Of a DNA stretch of 64,000 nt, positions 1-10,085 are shown piece after piece. The notes below the pieces were generated by a model. That model searched no databases and was not told where the DNA came from. It saw only the letters and a program-made list of their open reading frames with translations. Source of the DNA: Aurelia coerulea (taxonomy: Eukaryota > Cnidaria > Scyphozoa > Semaeostomeae > Ulmaridae); the NCBI GenBank assembly GCA_039566865.1, contig CM076955.1, positions 7,876,501 to 7,940,500 of the forward strand, given 5' to 3'. Position numbers and translations under genes: made by a program. How positions within the stretch are numbered: the first letter of the stretch is position 1; each line of letters begins with the position of its first letter.

Positions 1-190
1 TGGCGTATACCTTCGTTACGGTAGCCAAAAAGAATTTGAATTTTGAAACAGCATCGTCTGGCGTATATTTTCGTTACTCTACCCAAAAAGAATTTGAATT
101 ATGAATTTCAAAAGAGCACCGTCTGGCCTATATCTTCGCTACGGTAGCTAGAATGAATTTGATTATTTACTTGAAAGAGCACAATCTAAC
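1..190. repeat. Degenerate tandem repeat, about 62-bp unit, three copies
   Basis: Three diverged copies start near 1, 59 and 123, each with a core like TGGCGTATAYYTTCGTTAC followed by an AAAAAGAATTTGAATT-like stretch. The copies differ by small substitutions and indels. A further weak relative lies near 7378-7425 (AGCGTACATCTTCGTCTCT then CCCAAAATCAATTTAAT). The repeat touches the left edge, so the array may extend beyond the window. No coding content is seen. Confidence 0.6.
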
Positions 191-348
191 AGAAATCTTA
201 CATTTCATGCAGACTTTGTCCACAACAGATTTGCTAAACCTATTGCCACACCGGTTTGTCACACTTCTTTTCGAGGGGCATTTCACTCCCAAAAAATCTC
301 GTACACCTTGGCAAAATTCCTTTTGTTTTCAAGAAAATCCATCAAGAC

Positions 349-1323
349 AGCATAGGAATCATTCGTCGTACATAGCCGATTGCTCGTGGCCCATGGTCGA
401 AACCCCCAAAGCCTCATTTTCACGAACCAATCAGGCGGGTAAAAAGCGAGGAGACAAAAGAAACCCATGAAGATTTTCCTAAATTTTACCTACCTTCATA
501 AAACGCAACCAGGACAAAAAACTGCTTGCGATTTCCCGAATTTTTTTAAAGCAATCTACTCTCCAGATGTTTGGGAGTAAAAGTTTGGATGCCGGTTAAA
601 ATATCTCCAGGATTGTCGGAGTTATTGCCTCTCCAATAGACAAAATCGGCGAAGGGTTGTCGAGACCTGTTTACGCCACTTCAAGTCAGGTGATAAAGCC
701 TCTTGATAAAACCTCTTTTGAATTTCATAAGTTATTTCGCAACGAGCAAACTTTTGCCATGAATGTAAAAAGTAGTACAATGCAGAAACTTCCCTAGAGT
801 ATTGTCACATGACTTGAAATGGGCGAACATGCCTTTGTAGACTTTTTCAATTCACAGAAACCGTAGGGGCATTGAATCTTCAATAAAAGACAATTTAGCG
901 AAAGACAATAGCAAGAACAATTGAAAACACAAGATTGTCGCGTTTTCGGGTCGTTCTTACAACAATCACTATTGTTATTACTATTGTCTCCCGGCCAGAA
1001 TCTCTATTGTTCAAGGTTCAGTGCCTTGTCGGTTTGTTTGTGGCCATAACTCCACCAATCCTGGAGATATTTTAACCGGCATCCAAACTATTACTCCCAA
1101 ACATCTGGAGAGTAGATTGCTTTAAAAAAATTCGGGAAATCTCAAGCAGTTTTTTGTCCTGGTTGCGTTTTATGAAGGTAGGTAAAATTTAGGAAAATCT
1201 TCACGGGTTTCTTTTGTCTCCTTCGCTTTTTAGCCGTCTGATTGGTCCGTGAAAATGAGGCTTTGGCGGTTTCGACCATGGGCCACGAGCAGTCGGCTAT
1301 GTACGACGAATGATTCCTATGCT
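349..1323. mobile_element. Foldback element with about 280-bp inverted arms
   Basis: Positions 349-630 are repeated in inverted orientation at 1043-1323, with a unique loop of about 410 bp. The outermost paired bases are AGCATAGGAATCATTCG on the left and their complement on the right. Small open frames on both strands exist only because the arms mirror each other. No target duplication is visible at the arm ends, and the right end abuts the large palindrome that follows. It is a non-autonomous DNA element with long terminal inverted repeats; the superfamily is not assignable. The loop holds no recognisable protein. Confidence 0.8.
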
Positions 1324-1977
1324 GCCGTTTTGACCACTCTCCGGAAAAAATCATTGCACGATCGGATAAATCGAATTTCGTCAAAATTTCAATTGGAGAA
1401 GATTCTCCATGCTTTGGACCATAAGTGTTTTCGGTATGGCTTTGCGATCACGAACAATAGCAGAATTGTGGCATTTTTAAGCTCAATGCAGTCATTCATC
1501 GGCTACATACTCTATGATTAGCAAAAAGAAGAGTAGAAAACTGAAAACCTGAAGAAGAACTAGTGCATACACATACCTCAGATGGATTTAATAACAAACA
1601 TCCACTTTTTCTGCCGCGATCTACAGCGAGTTTCACCAGCAAATAACACATTCAACAAAAATAGGCGCGAGAACTTGAATGATCAGCTACATGCCATCGT
1701 CGAGTGAGAACAACATCCGATTCCAATGAACAGAAATATGAATAAATCAACGGTGAATAACGAATACATGAACTTGCCATGCTGGAGATTACGGGAGTAG
1801 CTGTACGTCCACTCTGGCCCAGAAAGAACAATTGTGTGATGTCTCTTTCGATAAACCATCTATGGATAAACCGTGCCACCATTCCTTTATCCAACTGCGG
1901 CTATCGTTGCCAGATGGAAACCGGCAATAACATTACCAAAACGATGTACGAATTGATCGGTCACATCCCATCTTTTA

Positions 1978-2399
1978 CAGGTTTTTTTATTTATTAGAAA
2001 CTGGTTTATAAGAAACTAGTACTACGATGACCAAAAATTTAAGAAACTCTAGTACTACGCTCAAGAACAGTTAAGAAACTCTAAAACCTTATTTCTGTAT
2101 GTCTCTCTTATTCTATGTCCCTCTAAAAAAGATATATTCGTCTTTCCTTGCCTTTTAACTGCAAAATTGGTAAATTTTTGCCTTAATGTGCATGGCTTCT
2201 TCTTGATGACAATGTTAATGCAAAATGGAAGCCCTTTGTCGAGAAGAAGGCTCAACTTCGAACAATACCGCAATTTTAGGCCCAAAAAAAAGAAACTAAT
2301 TAAGAAACTTTTACTACTAAAACACCGAAAATTTCATGCGAAATTAAGAAACTTTTAGTACTAAGTGCTGATCCAAGTTTCTTATATAAAAAAAACGTG
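1978..2399. mobile_element. MITE with TA target duplication, left arm only
   Basis: This 422-bp insertion is present in the left arm and absent from the right arm, whose sequence gives the empty site. Ends are CAGGTTTTTTTAT and, on the opposite strand, CACGTTTTTTTTAT, continuing into (T)AGAAAC on both sides. TA flanks it at 1976-1977 and 2400-2401. The interior repeats the motif AAGAAACT with AGTACTA. TA duplication suggests a mariner-type non-autonomous element, which is an inference. Related AAGAAACT-rich sequence appears near 14850-15140. Confidence 0.75.
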
Positions 2400-3884
2400 T
2401 ATTGCAAGAAAAATGTCTATCGTCTTATGGTCTAGCAGGCTAGCAGCTTCATGAAACAGAACTGCAATGCCAGGTTTAGTGTTCTTACGAATACGAATAA
2501 CAAGAAGAAATGTACATCTTATTTTCATAAAAAGTTCGATGTTTTTGACATTTGAAATACTGTTTATAGAAACTCCTCATGTCAATTTCACATTTTGGGC
2601 GTATATCATTAAAAATATTTTATATTTTAGAAGTCCTTCGTTAGAAAATCACCCCTTCACAGTCAAGCAACACAGTAGCATCAAAGCAAAGTTGGGCAGT
2701 TTGCAAACTCATTGCCCATTCATGGAAGAACAACCCTATTTTTGTAAGATTCTACGACTTTCATCCAATAAAGAAAGCTCCTCAAAATTCTCATTTTCTG
2801 AGTACAAAATGTTTATTAAGAGTTTCTTAAAAGTTCTCTCAAATTTCTATCGGTGTCTCTCTGGGATCTCCTGTGCCTCAGACAAAAATTGTGCTGCAAA
2901 TTATGAAATCATGCCACAACAGTGTAGATCATATACGAAATCTCATGTAAGAAGTTACCAAACGAAAAGTGAAATTAATTTGTTTCAGTTTCCAAAATGT
3001 TATATTTACTTTAGGCTTGATTCTAATAAAAAAGTTTCTTGTAAGGTTCCAAAATTTTCAAAATTCCATCTGACAGTTTGTCGACGTTCATTCAGAACCA
3101 CATTTTGAACCAATGAAGTGTTAAAAAACGAAATAATAACAAAAATTATTGCTTTTTAGTAATAGTTGAGTTGGTAATGCAATTTCTGGTTGAAAACATT
3201 TTTTGCAACTCATAACTTACTTTGAAAAAGTTCCTTAAATTTGAAATGACCTTTCATCGCTTCTAATAGAGTTTCTTAATTTATGGAAGAGGCAGCAACG
3301 GTTTCCTTCAAGCAGTTTCCTGCAGAAAAAGTGTATGCTGTTGCATTGATAAAGGTCCGCTATCATAGGAAAAATGTAAAGGAACTGAACTTTGAAACTG
3401 GAACATAATAACTTCCCTTTTCTTTTAGTAATTTCTTACAGGAGACTTCGTACGTGATCTACACTGTGGTATGATTTCATAATTTGCCATACAATTTTTA
3501 TCTAAGGTACAGCAGATCCCAGAGATCCTACACCACCGATAGAAATTTGAGGGAACTTTTAAGAAACACTTACGAAACATTTTGTACTCAGAAAATGAGA
3601 ATTTTGAGGAGCTTTCTTTATTGGATGAAAGTTGTAGAATCTTACAAAAAATAGCAACATATAATCATAAAATAGAGTTGCTCTTCCATGAATGGGCAAT
3701 GAGTTTGCAAACTGCCCAACTTTACTTTGTTGCTACTGTGTTGCTTGACTGTGAAGGGGTGATTTTCTAACGAAAGACTTCTAAAAGATAAAATATTTTT
3801 TTATGATATCCGCCCAAAATGTGAAATTGACATGAGGAGTTTCTATAAATAGTATTTCAAATGTCGAAAAGATCGATCTTTTTA

Positions 3885-4974
3885 CAGTGGCGTCGTGGGA
3901 GCATGATTTTAGGGGGGGCCAAGGGTCAGAATTTTCCGACAAAGACACATTTTTCCGACAAAAATGAAGCAGGAATATAACGTATAAAAAGTGGCAAAAT
4001 GTCTCAGAACTTTTGTCATATAACAGTTCCATGATAGCGAAGAATTTTTCAAAGGGACACAGCAGTCCTGTTAAGAGGCGATTCTTGTTGGAGGTGAGGC
4101 TGTTGTCGAGACGTGATTGATGTTGGGGGTGATGCTGTAGCTAGATGCGCAAGGAGGGAGGAAAACTGGGGGTCCGGGGGCTTGCCCCCGGGAAAATTTT
4201 CTGTGACCACGCCCTTTAGATCGTTGCAAAACGCCCCTATTTTGTAGAATCTACTGTTTGTTTTTCATGGGAAATTTCGAAAAAAGGACCTCAAAAGCAC
4301 TGAAAAATAGATCGTTTTCAAATTTTAGATAACAACGTGATAGCTTGATATAAATCTTCATTCCTATAAGCATCCGTTTACAGAAACTGAAAGTAATCCC
4401 ATCTTAGTAATCATTTCCATCTTCCTCAACAATATTCACTTGTGCAAATTCTGTCGAGCAACTCATTGAAAGCTTAATTCACAACCCATAAGGCATAAAT
4501 GCATGACATTTTTTAAGTATGAAGCGTGCAAAATGAATTGTAAATTTATCGTTTTTAACCACCAAAATGAAGGTAAAACGACCGAATTTTTGGGGAAAAC
4601 TCCAGGAATGTTTTGACCGAAAGCATTTGTCTGAAATTTCTTCGTCCGAAAATTTTGCGCCTATTGTGTCTATTTTTCCAATAGAAAACACACTTTTCTA
4701 TCGATTGAAAAAGGAATTTTTTGCAGAAAAATGAACGAAGGACCTAGTTTTTTGCCGAAAGGCCTACTTTTTCATCAAAAACTACGTTTTCGCGACCGAA
4801 AAAGCGATATTTCATGTACACATTGCGATTACCATAAAGTAGCTATGTAAAGAAAATAGATTAATTCAATTTTTTTCGATTTTCCGACAAGAGTGGAAAA
4901 CTGACGAATTTTCCGACAATTTTTTCACAGGGGGGGCCGTGGCCCCCCTGGCCCCCCCGGCCACGACGCCACTG
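3885..4974. mobile_element. hAT-like non-autonomous element, 8-bp target duplication
   Basis: A 1,090-bp element begins CAGTGGCGTCGTGG and ends with the exact complement, a 14-bp terminal inverted repeat. TCTTTTTA occurs at 3877-3884 and again at 4975-4982. The other palindrome arm lacks the element, giving an independent empty site. Subterminal G-rich segments (AGGGGGGGCC) and repeated TTTTCCGAC motifs lie inside both ends. An 8-bp duplication with CAG...CTG ends fits the hAT superfamily. No transposase domain is seen in its short open frames, so it is non-autonomous. Confidence 0.9.
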
Positions 4975-5022
4975 TCTTTTTATGAAAATAAGATGTACAT
5001 TTCTTCTTGTTATTCGTATTCG

Positions 5023-6057
5023 GATAACAGAGCAGAATTTCTCCACTGGACGCTAAGCTACCTATGTGGCCGCAGACAGTACGTGCAACTTGACTCTAAG
5101 AAATCCAAATTTATGACAACATATTTTGGTGTTCCACAGGGTTCCATTTTAGGCCCACTCCTATTTAATCTTTATGTGAACGATCTAAAAGAATACCTTC
5201 CATCTAAGTCGATTCAATATGCTGATGACACTACGATCTATGAATCATGCAGACCTTCTAACATACAAAGCGCTGTAAGTAAACTGAGTGATACTCTCAC
5301 AAAGTTAGAAACCTGGTCGAGCGATAACTCACTGGCTATCAACGCTATCAAGTCCAAGTATTTCATCTGTTCGTCCAAAAAACTACATGATCGACATCAT
5401 CTGTCTAACATACCAGTCTCTTTATCAATGGGTGAAAAGCCCCTTGACCTAGAAAGCAACCCACGTCTACTTGGCATCTACTTAGATAAACACTTAGACT
5501 GGTCAAATCACTTGCAAGAAGTCATATCAAGCTGCTACGGAAAACTTGCAGTCTTGAAGAAACTCAAAAACTTCACAACGTTTAAACTAAGAAAGCAACT
5601 TGCCGAATGCTTGATATTATCAAAGATTGACTTTAACGATCATGTCTACTCGCCCTTGACAAATGCACAAGTTAACAAACTGCAACGATTACAGAAGGCA
5701 GCTGCCAGTTTTGTTTTCGGTAAATATGTCTCCACTAAAGATGTCCTAAAACTGAGATGGCTTCCTGTAGAAGAGAGACGGGAGTTTAATTGCATGAAAC
5801 TCGCATACAAAGCTATTCATTATGAAAACTGGCCAACAATCAACCAAATAGAAATCAAAACTACGGGTCGCATGCTTCGCAATAGCAATGACCTAAAGCT
5901 CATGTCTTCGTTGATAAAAGGAACATTTCAAGATCAAGCCAGCAAACAATTCAACAAACTTCCATCTGCTATTCGACACGAAACAACTCTATACTCTTTC
6001 TGTAACAATCTACGGGAACAGCTTTTTATGCGAGCAAATGAACGACTAACTACTTAA
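5023..6057 (+). CDS. LINE ORF2 C-terminal part: reverse transcriptase palm/thumb (partial)
   Basis: An uninterrupted frame of about 344 codons runs from the LINE's truncation point to a TAA stop. It carries reverse transcriptase motif B (GVPQGSILGPLLFNLYVND) and the catalytic motif C YADD about 20 residues later, followed by the thumb and the C-terminal region usual for CR1/L2/jockey-like LINEs (KLQRLQKAAASFVFGK). The upstream finger and motif A, and the endonuclease, are missing. The frame also reads back into the hAT-like element, so any start codon there is accidental. The copy is dead by truncation, but the remaining frame is intact, so the insertion is fairly young. Confidence 0.88.
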   Translation, partial: DNRAEFLHWTLSYLCGRRQYVQLDSKKSKFMTTYFGVPQGSILGPLLFNLYVNDLKEYLPSKSIQYADDTTIYESCRPSNIQSAVSKLSDTLTKLETWSSDNSLAINAIKSKYFICSSKKLHDRHHLSNIPVSLSMGEKPLDLESNPRLLGIYLDKHLDWSNHLQEVISSCYGKLAVLKKLKNFTTFKLRKQLAECLILSKIDFNDHVYSPLTNAQVNKLQRLQKAAASFVFGKYVSTKDVLKLRWLPVEERREFNCMKLAYKAIHYENWPTINQIEIKTTGRMLRNSNDLKLMSSLIKGTFQDQASKQFNKLPSAIRHETTLYSFCNNLREQLFMRANERLTT

Positions 6058-6216
6058 CTATTTTTTCGAGTTTCTTGATGACAATTCATCTTAACTTTAC
6101 ATTTCTTTCAATTTCAATCACTATTCCTTTAATATTATTGTAAACATAGGGAAAAAAACTTTTTAGCTAGAGTTGAAGAGCCACACTTTAGTTGTGGATA
6201 TGCTCTTAAAAACCAT

Positions 6217-6243
6217 GTATGTATGTATGTATGTATGTATGTA
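6217..6243. repeat. (ATGT)n microsatellite, LINE tail
   Basis: About seven ATGT units directly follow the LINE 3' region and end at the target duplication. It is best read as the element's own tail rather than an independent microsatellite. Confidence 0.85.
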
Positions 6244-6991
6244 TATTCGTAAGAACACTAAACCTATCATTTCAGTTCTGTTTCATGAAGCTGCTAGCCT
6301 GCTAGACCATAAGACGATAGACATTTTTCTTACAATAAAAGATGGGATGTGACCGATCAATTCGTACATCGTTTTGGTAATATTATTGCCGGTTTCCATC
6401 TGGCAACGATAGCCGCAGTTGGATAAAGGAATGGTGGCACGGTTTATCCATAGATGGTTTATCGAAAGAGACATCACACAATTGTTCTTTCTGGGCCAGA
6501 GTGGACGTACAGCTACTCCCGTAATCTCCAGCATGGCAAGTTCATGTATTCGTTATTCACCGTTGATTTATTCATATTTCTGTTCATTGGAATCGGATGT
6601 TGTTCTCACTCGACGATGGCATGTAGCTGATCATTCAAGTTCTCGCGCCTATTTTTGTTGAATGTGTTATTTGCTGGTGAAACTCGCTGTAGATCGCGGC
6701 AGAAAAAGTGGATGTTTGTTATTAAATCCATCTGAGGTATGTGTATGCACTAGTTCTTCTTCAGGTTTTCAGTTTTCTACTCTTCTTTTTGCTAATCATA
6801 GAGTATGTAACCGATGAATGACTGCATTGAGCTTAAAAATGCCACAATTCTGCTATTTTTCGTGATCGCAAAGCCATACCGAAAACGCTTATGGTCCAAA
6901 GCATGGAGAATCTTCTCCAATTGAAATTTTGACGAAATTCGATTTATCCGATCGTGCAATGATTTTTTCCGGAGAGTGGTCAAAACGGCCG

Positions 6992-8031
6992 AAAATGGCC
7001 TAAGTTTTGCTGCGAAACGCGGAAGTAAACACAACGACGGCACCTGATTGGTCAATCATAGGAGAAAATGCGATCTGATCAGAGCGTGAGTCAGAACCCC
7101 ACGGGATCTTTTGATAAAAGAAAAGATTTGACGGCTATGCTGTTTTTCTATGCAACCCAAGCACAACTACAGACAATGCAAAAATGAAAAATGAATAAAT
7201 AGAACGACCTCACTACTCAGGAAACGGGAGACACGAAACTTCCCTGTCTCATAGACTTCTCTGAGTATTCTGCACCCCGTGGGTCAGAAGGAAAAGCGGT
7301 CATTAAGAAAGATACTGCTTAGATTTTTCTATGTTTCTATCTCTTTACCACAGCCAACTTTGTTTATTTCGCCGCTGTTTAGCGTACATCTTCGTCTCTG
7401 TGCCCAAAATCAATTTAATCACAACACTGTGCTGCTTCATCTAGCGTTCTCCTCCTTATGATAGAAGCAAAATGTGGATCATGCATTGATAGAATTGATA
7501 TCGTGTTATCCAGAGTATATCTCTGGATAACATATACAGTTCCCAATTTTCTGACAGCATTTTACACGACAACTATTAGCTCATGTTATGTTAAGTGAAT
7601 CTCGTTTGAACAGAAAGTCCCATGTAAATACTGTTTATGATCATTATAAATCCAGTTCCGGAAACTTGATGATTTTACCTGTGATTTCTTGTTAATAATT
7701 TGTTCTTGATTTCAACCTTATTTAGTCATAATTCTCCTAATGTGTCAGAATTAAAGAATGGTAGTTGACTTTAATGAACACTGCTGAGAACCCTTCATGT
7801 CAGTGCAGGTTTGCAATTCCCTTACAAAGAGTTTATTTTCAGTCTTCCCTTCAATTATTGTCACTGTTCCATGTAAATTTACACGTTTCTGGTTGATATT
7901 CAAAACATTATGCTATCTAACTTCAGAAAGTTCTCAGTCCCGATTGGCTTGCTTCGAAACACAGATGGGTATTAAGCTTTTGTTTCACCTTTCACCTTCC
8001 TTACCCCGATGAGTGTCAGACGAAAAATATG
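6992..8031. other. Unassigned 1.0-kb segment, no gene seen
   Basis: AT-rich sequence with only short open frames lacking recognisable domains. It holds one weak copy of the tandem unit found at the left edge (about 7378-7425). The segments CCCACGGG near 7098 and CCCCGTGGG near 7273 face one another across about 170 bp and might be remnants of inverted-repeat ends, but the match is too short to claim an element. Confidence 0.5.
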
Positions 8032-8168
8032 TATATTATTAAAACGTGAAGCGAATTTTGTGTGACGTAAAACTCGAGCACCGTTGCGCTGATCCTCGCG
8101 AAACTTTCCAAATATCTTCGTCTTCCCTCTACGGGGTGCAATAGAGATTTTTGTTTTCTCAAATTCGC
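8032..8168. repeat. 137-bp dispersed repeat, copy 1
   Basis: This block, starting TATATTATTAAAACGTGAAG, recurs in the same orientation at 35131-35265 with only a few differences (for example GTGACG versus GTGGCG). Sequence on either side is unrelated. It contains a short CG-rich core (GAGCACCGTTGCGCTGATCC). The copy at 35131 lies at the end of a tandem array. Type of element unknown. Confidence 0.8.
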
Positions 8169-8336
8169 TAATCAAACCCTGCGTATAACCATAGCACCAC
8201 ACCATAGAAACTAAGGACCATAGTGAAAACACACATGCAGCTCTGTATTTCTTATTTTCCTACGTATTTCCGATATACAGCACCTCTAGGGGGACCATTA
8301 TGGAAATAAGGTCAGCTTCGCCTTTTAATGCTATCC

Positions 8337-9894
8337 TAGACTTATTACAGTTCGTCCCTAGTTTTCGCTCGCTATTGAGTAGAATTACCTATTGAATTGA
8401 ATGGAATCGCTCTCTCAAACAGGGACTCATAATCAAACTATCTCAAAATCAGGACAAAAACTCGTTTTCACGTCAAGTTCTTGACGTTACAATCAGATTG
8501 CAGCATTCGGAGCTGCTCGGCTGTGATTGGTTCATTTAAATTTCCCGCGTAAATTTTTGAGTTTTCGGTAACATTTTCGGTAGTTTTTGGAATTGTCGGT
8601 GCCCACAGAGTTTACGGGACAGAGCTTCGCATTGCTTTTTGCCAAAATGGAGGTTGTTATCATCGCAGCTACGGACGGAATAAAGACAAAGAATCTGACT
8701 GTTGAGGATCTCAAAAGGCACTGTTGTACGGAAGAGGGAAAGGATGCATTTGTTTGTTTGCCAACTTGCTGTGGGAAGACTTACAGTTTGACGAATTTAA
8801 ATTGTGAAACACAGGATTCCTTTTTTGGCCTGAGCAAAACAAAAAAGGAGCTCGAGGTAAGCACTTCGACCCAGCAAAAAGTTAAGAGAAAACTCACACA
8901 TTCGGTGGAAAAGATACCCAACATTTCTTGAAACATTCCTCTTTAAACAGTAGAAGTATTCATATTTGAAATTCTATGGAAATAATAGTAAATTTGCCAA
9001 AGAGGCTTGAACCTTGAAAACGTTTCTTCTTGCAAATTGCCGATCAATTTATCTTTCCTTCTAAAGTTTAAAATCGCAGACAACAGTTCAATCTTACGAA
9101 ACAAATGTGTCATAAGAGTTTTGTGGATGACTGTATATTTTTTAGGAGAATTATTTATAGTTTTGAGCGGTTTTGAGAAGCCTTTGTGAGTGTTTTCTCT
9201 ACGTTTTGAGAATAATTTGTGTTCGTTTCTTGAGCTTTCCCGACCGAAGAACATTCTAGAAAGAATTCCAAAGTTCCCCTGGAGATAACGCTAGAAAACT
9301 CGCGTATTTTAAGATAAAGAATAACCGAAACTTCATGAAACGTTTATGCTTTGTTGACCATAGTATTTTAGCAGCCGAAATACTGTTTTAGTGATTGAAA
9401 TTATTGCAAAATAGCGCAGGTTTTTGCGTGAAACAGTCTCACAATAGGTTGCAGAAGGCTTCAGCAAACAGTTTCTGAAATATACCTTGGGTTCCTTTGG
9501 CAATCAAAACAATCATGATTGTATTGTTTTAGATTTATCATTGTTTCATTTGAAAAAAATTAGATCCCGCTGGCTGGCTGAATTTTTACGAAATCTTTAT
9601 TGTTTTGATTGTCAAAGGAACGCAAGTTTGTCTGGTTCACTCATTCCGAAAAAGTTTGAAGGCGTGGAAAAGTCACATGACCTCCATCATAGCTAGGAAG
9701 TCTCCCTGCGGCACGACCGATCAATCGAATCCATCAATCAATCAATCGACCGACCAAGTTTTCGGTCGATTTCTCGTACATTAGTTTTGTCCTCGTTTTC
9801 ACATAGCTTTTTTATGAGTCGTAGATTGAGCGAAAAGGCTAAAGTCAACATTATAAAAAACGAGCGAAATTTACGACGAATTGTAATCAGTCTA
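8337..9894 (+). mobile_element. TAGACT-ended DNA transposon, copy 1, carrying a captured exon
   Basis: The element begins TAGACTTATTACAGTTCGTC and ends with the complement of TAGACTGATTACAATTCGTC. The subterminal sequence includes GGGACTCATAAT, shared with other members here. A second copy with nearly the same sequence is at 47109-48844. Unlike that copy, this one has no matching 9-bp flanks (ATGCTATCC versus TGAAAATAA), so it may be a recombinant or an old insertion. An internal hairpin pairs 9491-9513 with 9599-9621. No transposase is present. MULE-like affinity is inferred from the 9-bp duplications of its relatives. Confidence 0.85.
8647..8856 (+). pseudogene. Captured first-exon-like fragment with P-loop-like motif
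   Basis: An ATG in a strong Kozak setting (GCCAAAATGG) opens a 70-codon frame. It ends exactly in phase at a consensus splice donor, GAG followed by GTAAGC at 8857. Around residues 35-48 it reads EGKDAFVCLPTCCGKT, close to the Walker A region of RecQ/DEAD-type helicases (usually LPTGxGKS). Such helicases unwind DNA or RNA using ATP, but here the loop has CC in place of G-rich residues and everything downstream of the first exon is missing. Reading on through the donor, the frame stays open to 8931. The piece lies inside a transposon and is repeated, with frame damage, at 47414-47656. Helicase origin is an inference. Confidence 0.55.
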
Positions 9895-10085
9895 TGAAAA
9901 TAAGACTCGTGGCTGCAACATGACCCAATTAAACATTAACCATGGCTGAGAGGGCAACTATGATAACAATTGAACATTTGAGACAAATGCGTCTCCCTAT
10001 CCCTGGTGAGCAAAGAACAACAAAGCAAAAAAAGGGGAATTCAATCAACGAGAGTAGCGAAGGCACGAGAGCACAATGTGAGCAT
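9895..10085. other. Short unassigned spacer
   Basis: About 190 bp between two transposons. It holds an ATG-initiated frame near 9942 that simply runs into the next element. Nothing else is seen. Confidence 0.5.

Larger units (their letters stand above)
5023..6243 (+). mobile_element. 5'-truncated LINE copy (CR1/L2-like) with (ATGT)n tail
   Basis: The copy starts inside the reverse transcriptase region and ends in a (TATG)n tail at 6217-6243. TATTCG flanks it at 5017-5022 and 6244-6249, and the left palindrome arm carries the uninterrupted site, so both boundaries are defined. A stem-loop with GAGC...GCTC just before the tail (6178-6207) resembles the 3' hairpins by which this LINE group is recognised by its own reverse transcriptase. 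5' truncation and a target duplication are typical of target-primed integration. Confidence 0.9.
1324..6991. mobile_element. Large imperfect palindrome (giant foldback) with later insertions
   Basis: Sequence from 1324 rightward reappears inverted ending at 6991. Well-matched blocks are 1324-1976 with 6340-6991, 2400-2490 with 6250-6340, 2490-2530 with 4978-5022, and 2530-2960 with 3435-3880. The match weakens toward a centre near 3200. Removing the insertions at 1978-2399, 3885-4974 and 5023-6243 restores two colinear arms of about 1.5 kb. Mirrored open frames in both arms (1652-1894 and 6419-6661) are identical by symmetry and are not evidence of genes. Part of each arm is also related to the interior of the foldback at 11739-13634. 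No transposase is recognised, and no target duplication was found at the outer ends. Confidence 0.8.

Noticed and set aside
1652..1894. 80-codon frame present identically at 6419-6661
   Set aside because: Both lie in the two arms of one palindrome, so identity follows from symmetry. No domain is visible.
2467..3108. 213-codon frame in the left palindrome arm
   Set aside because: No family likeness, and the opposite arm lacks a corresponding frame. AT-rich sequence with few stops by chance.
7098..7281. CCCACGGG / CCCCGTGGG as inverted ends of a MITE
   Set aside because: Match too short and no target duplication.
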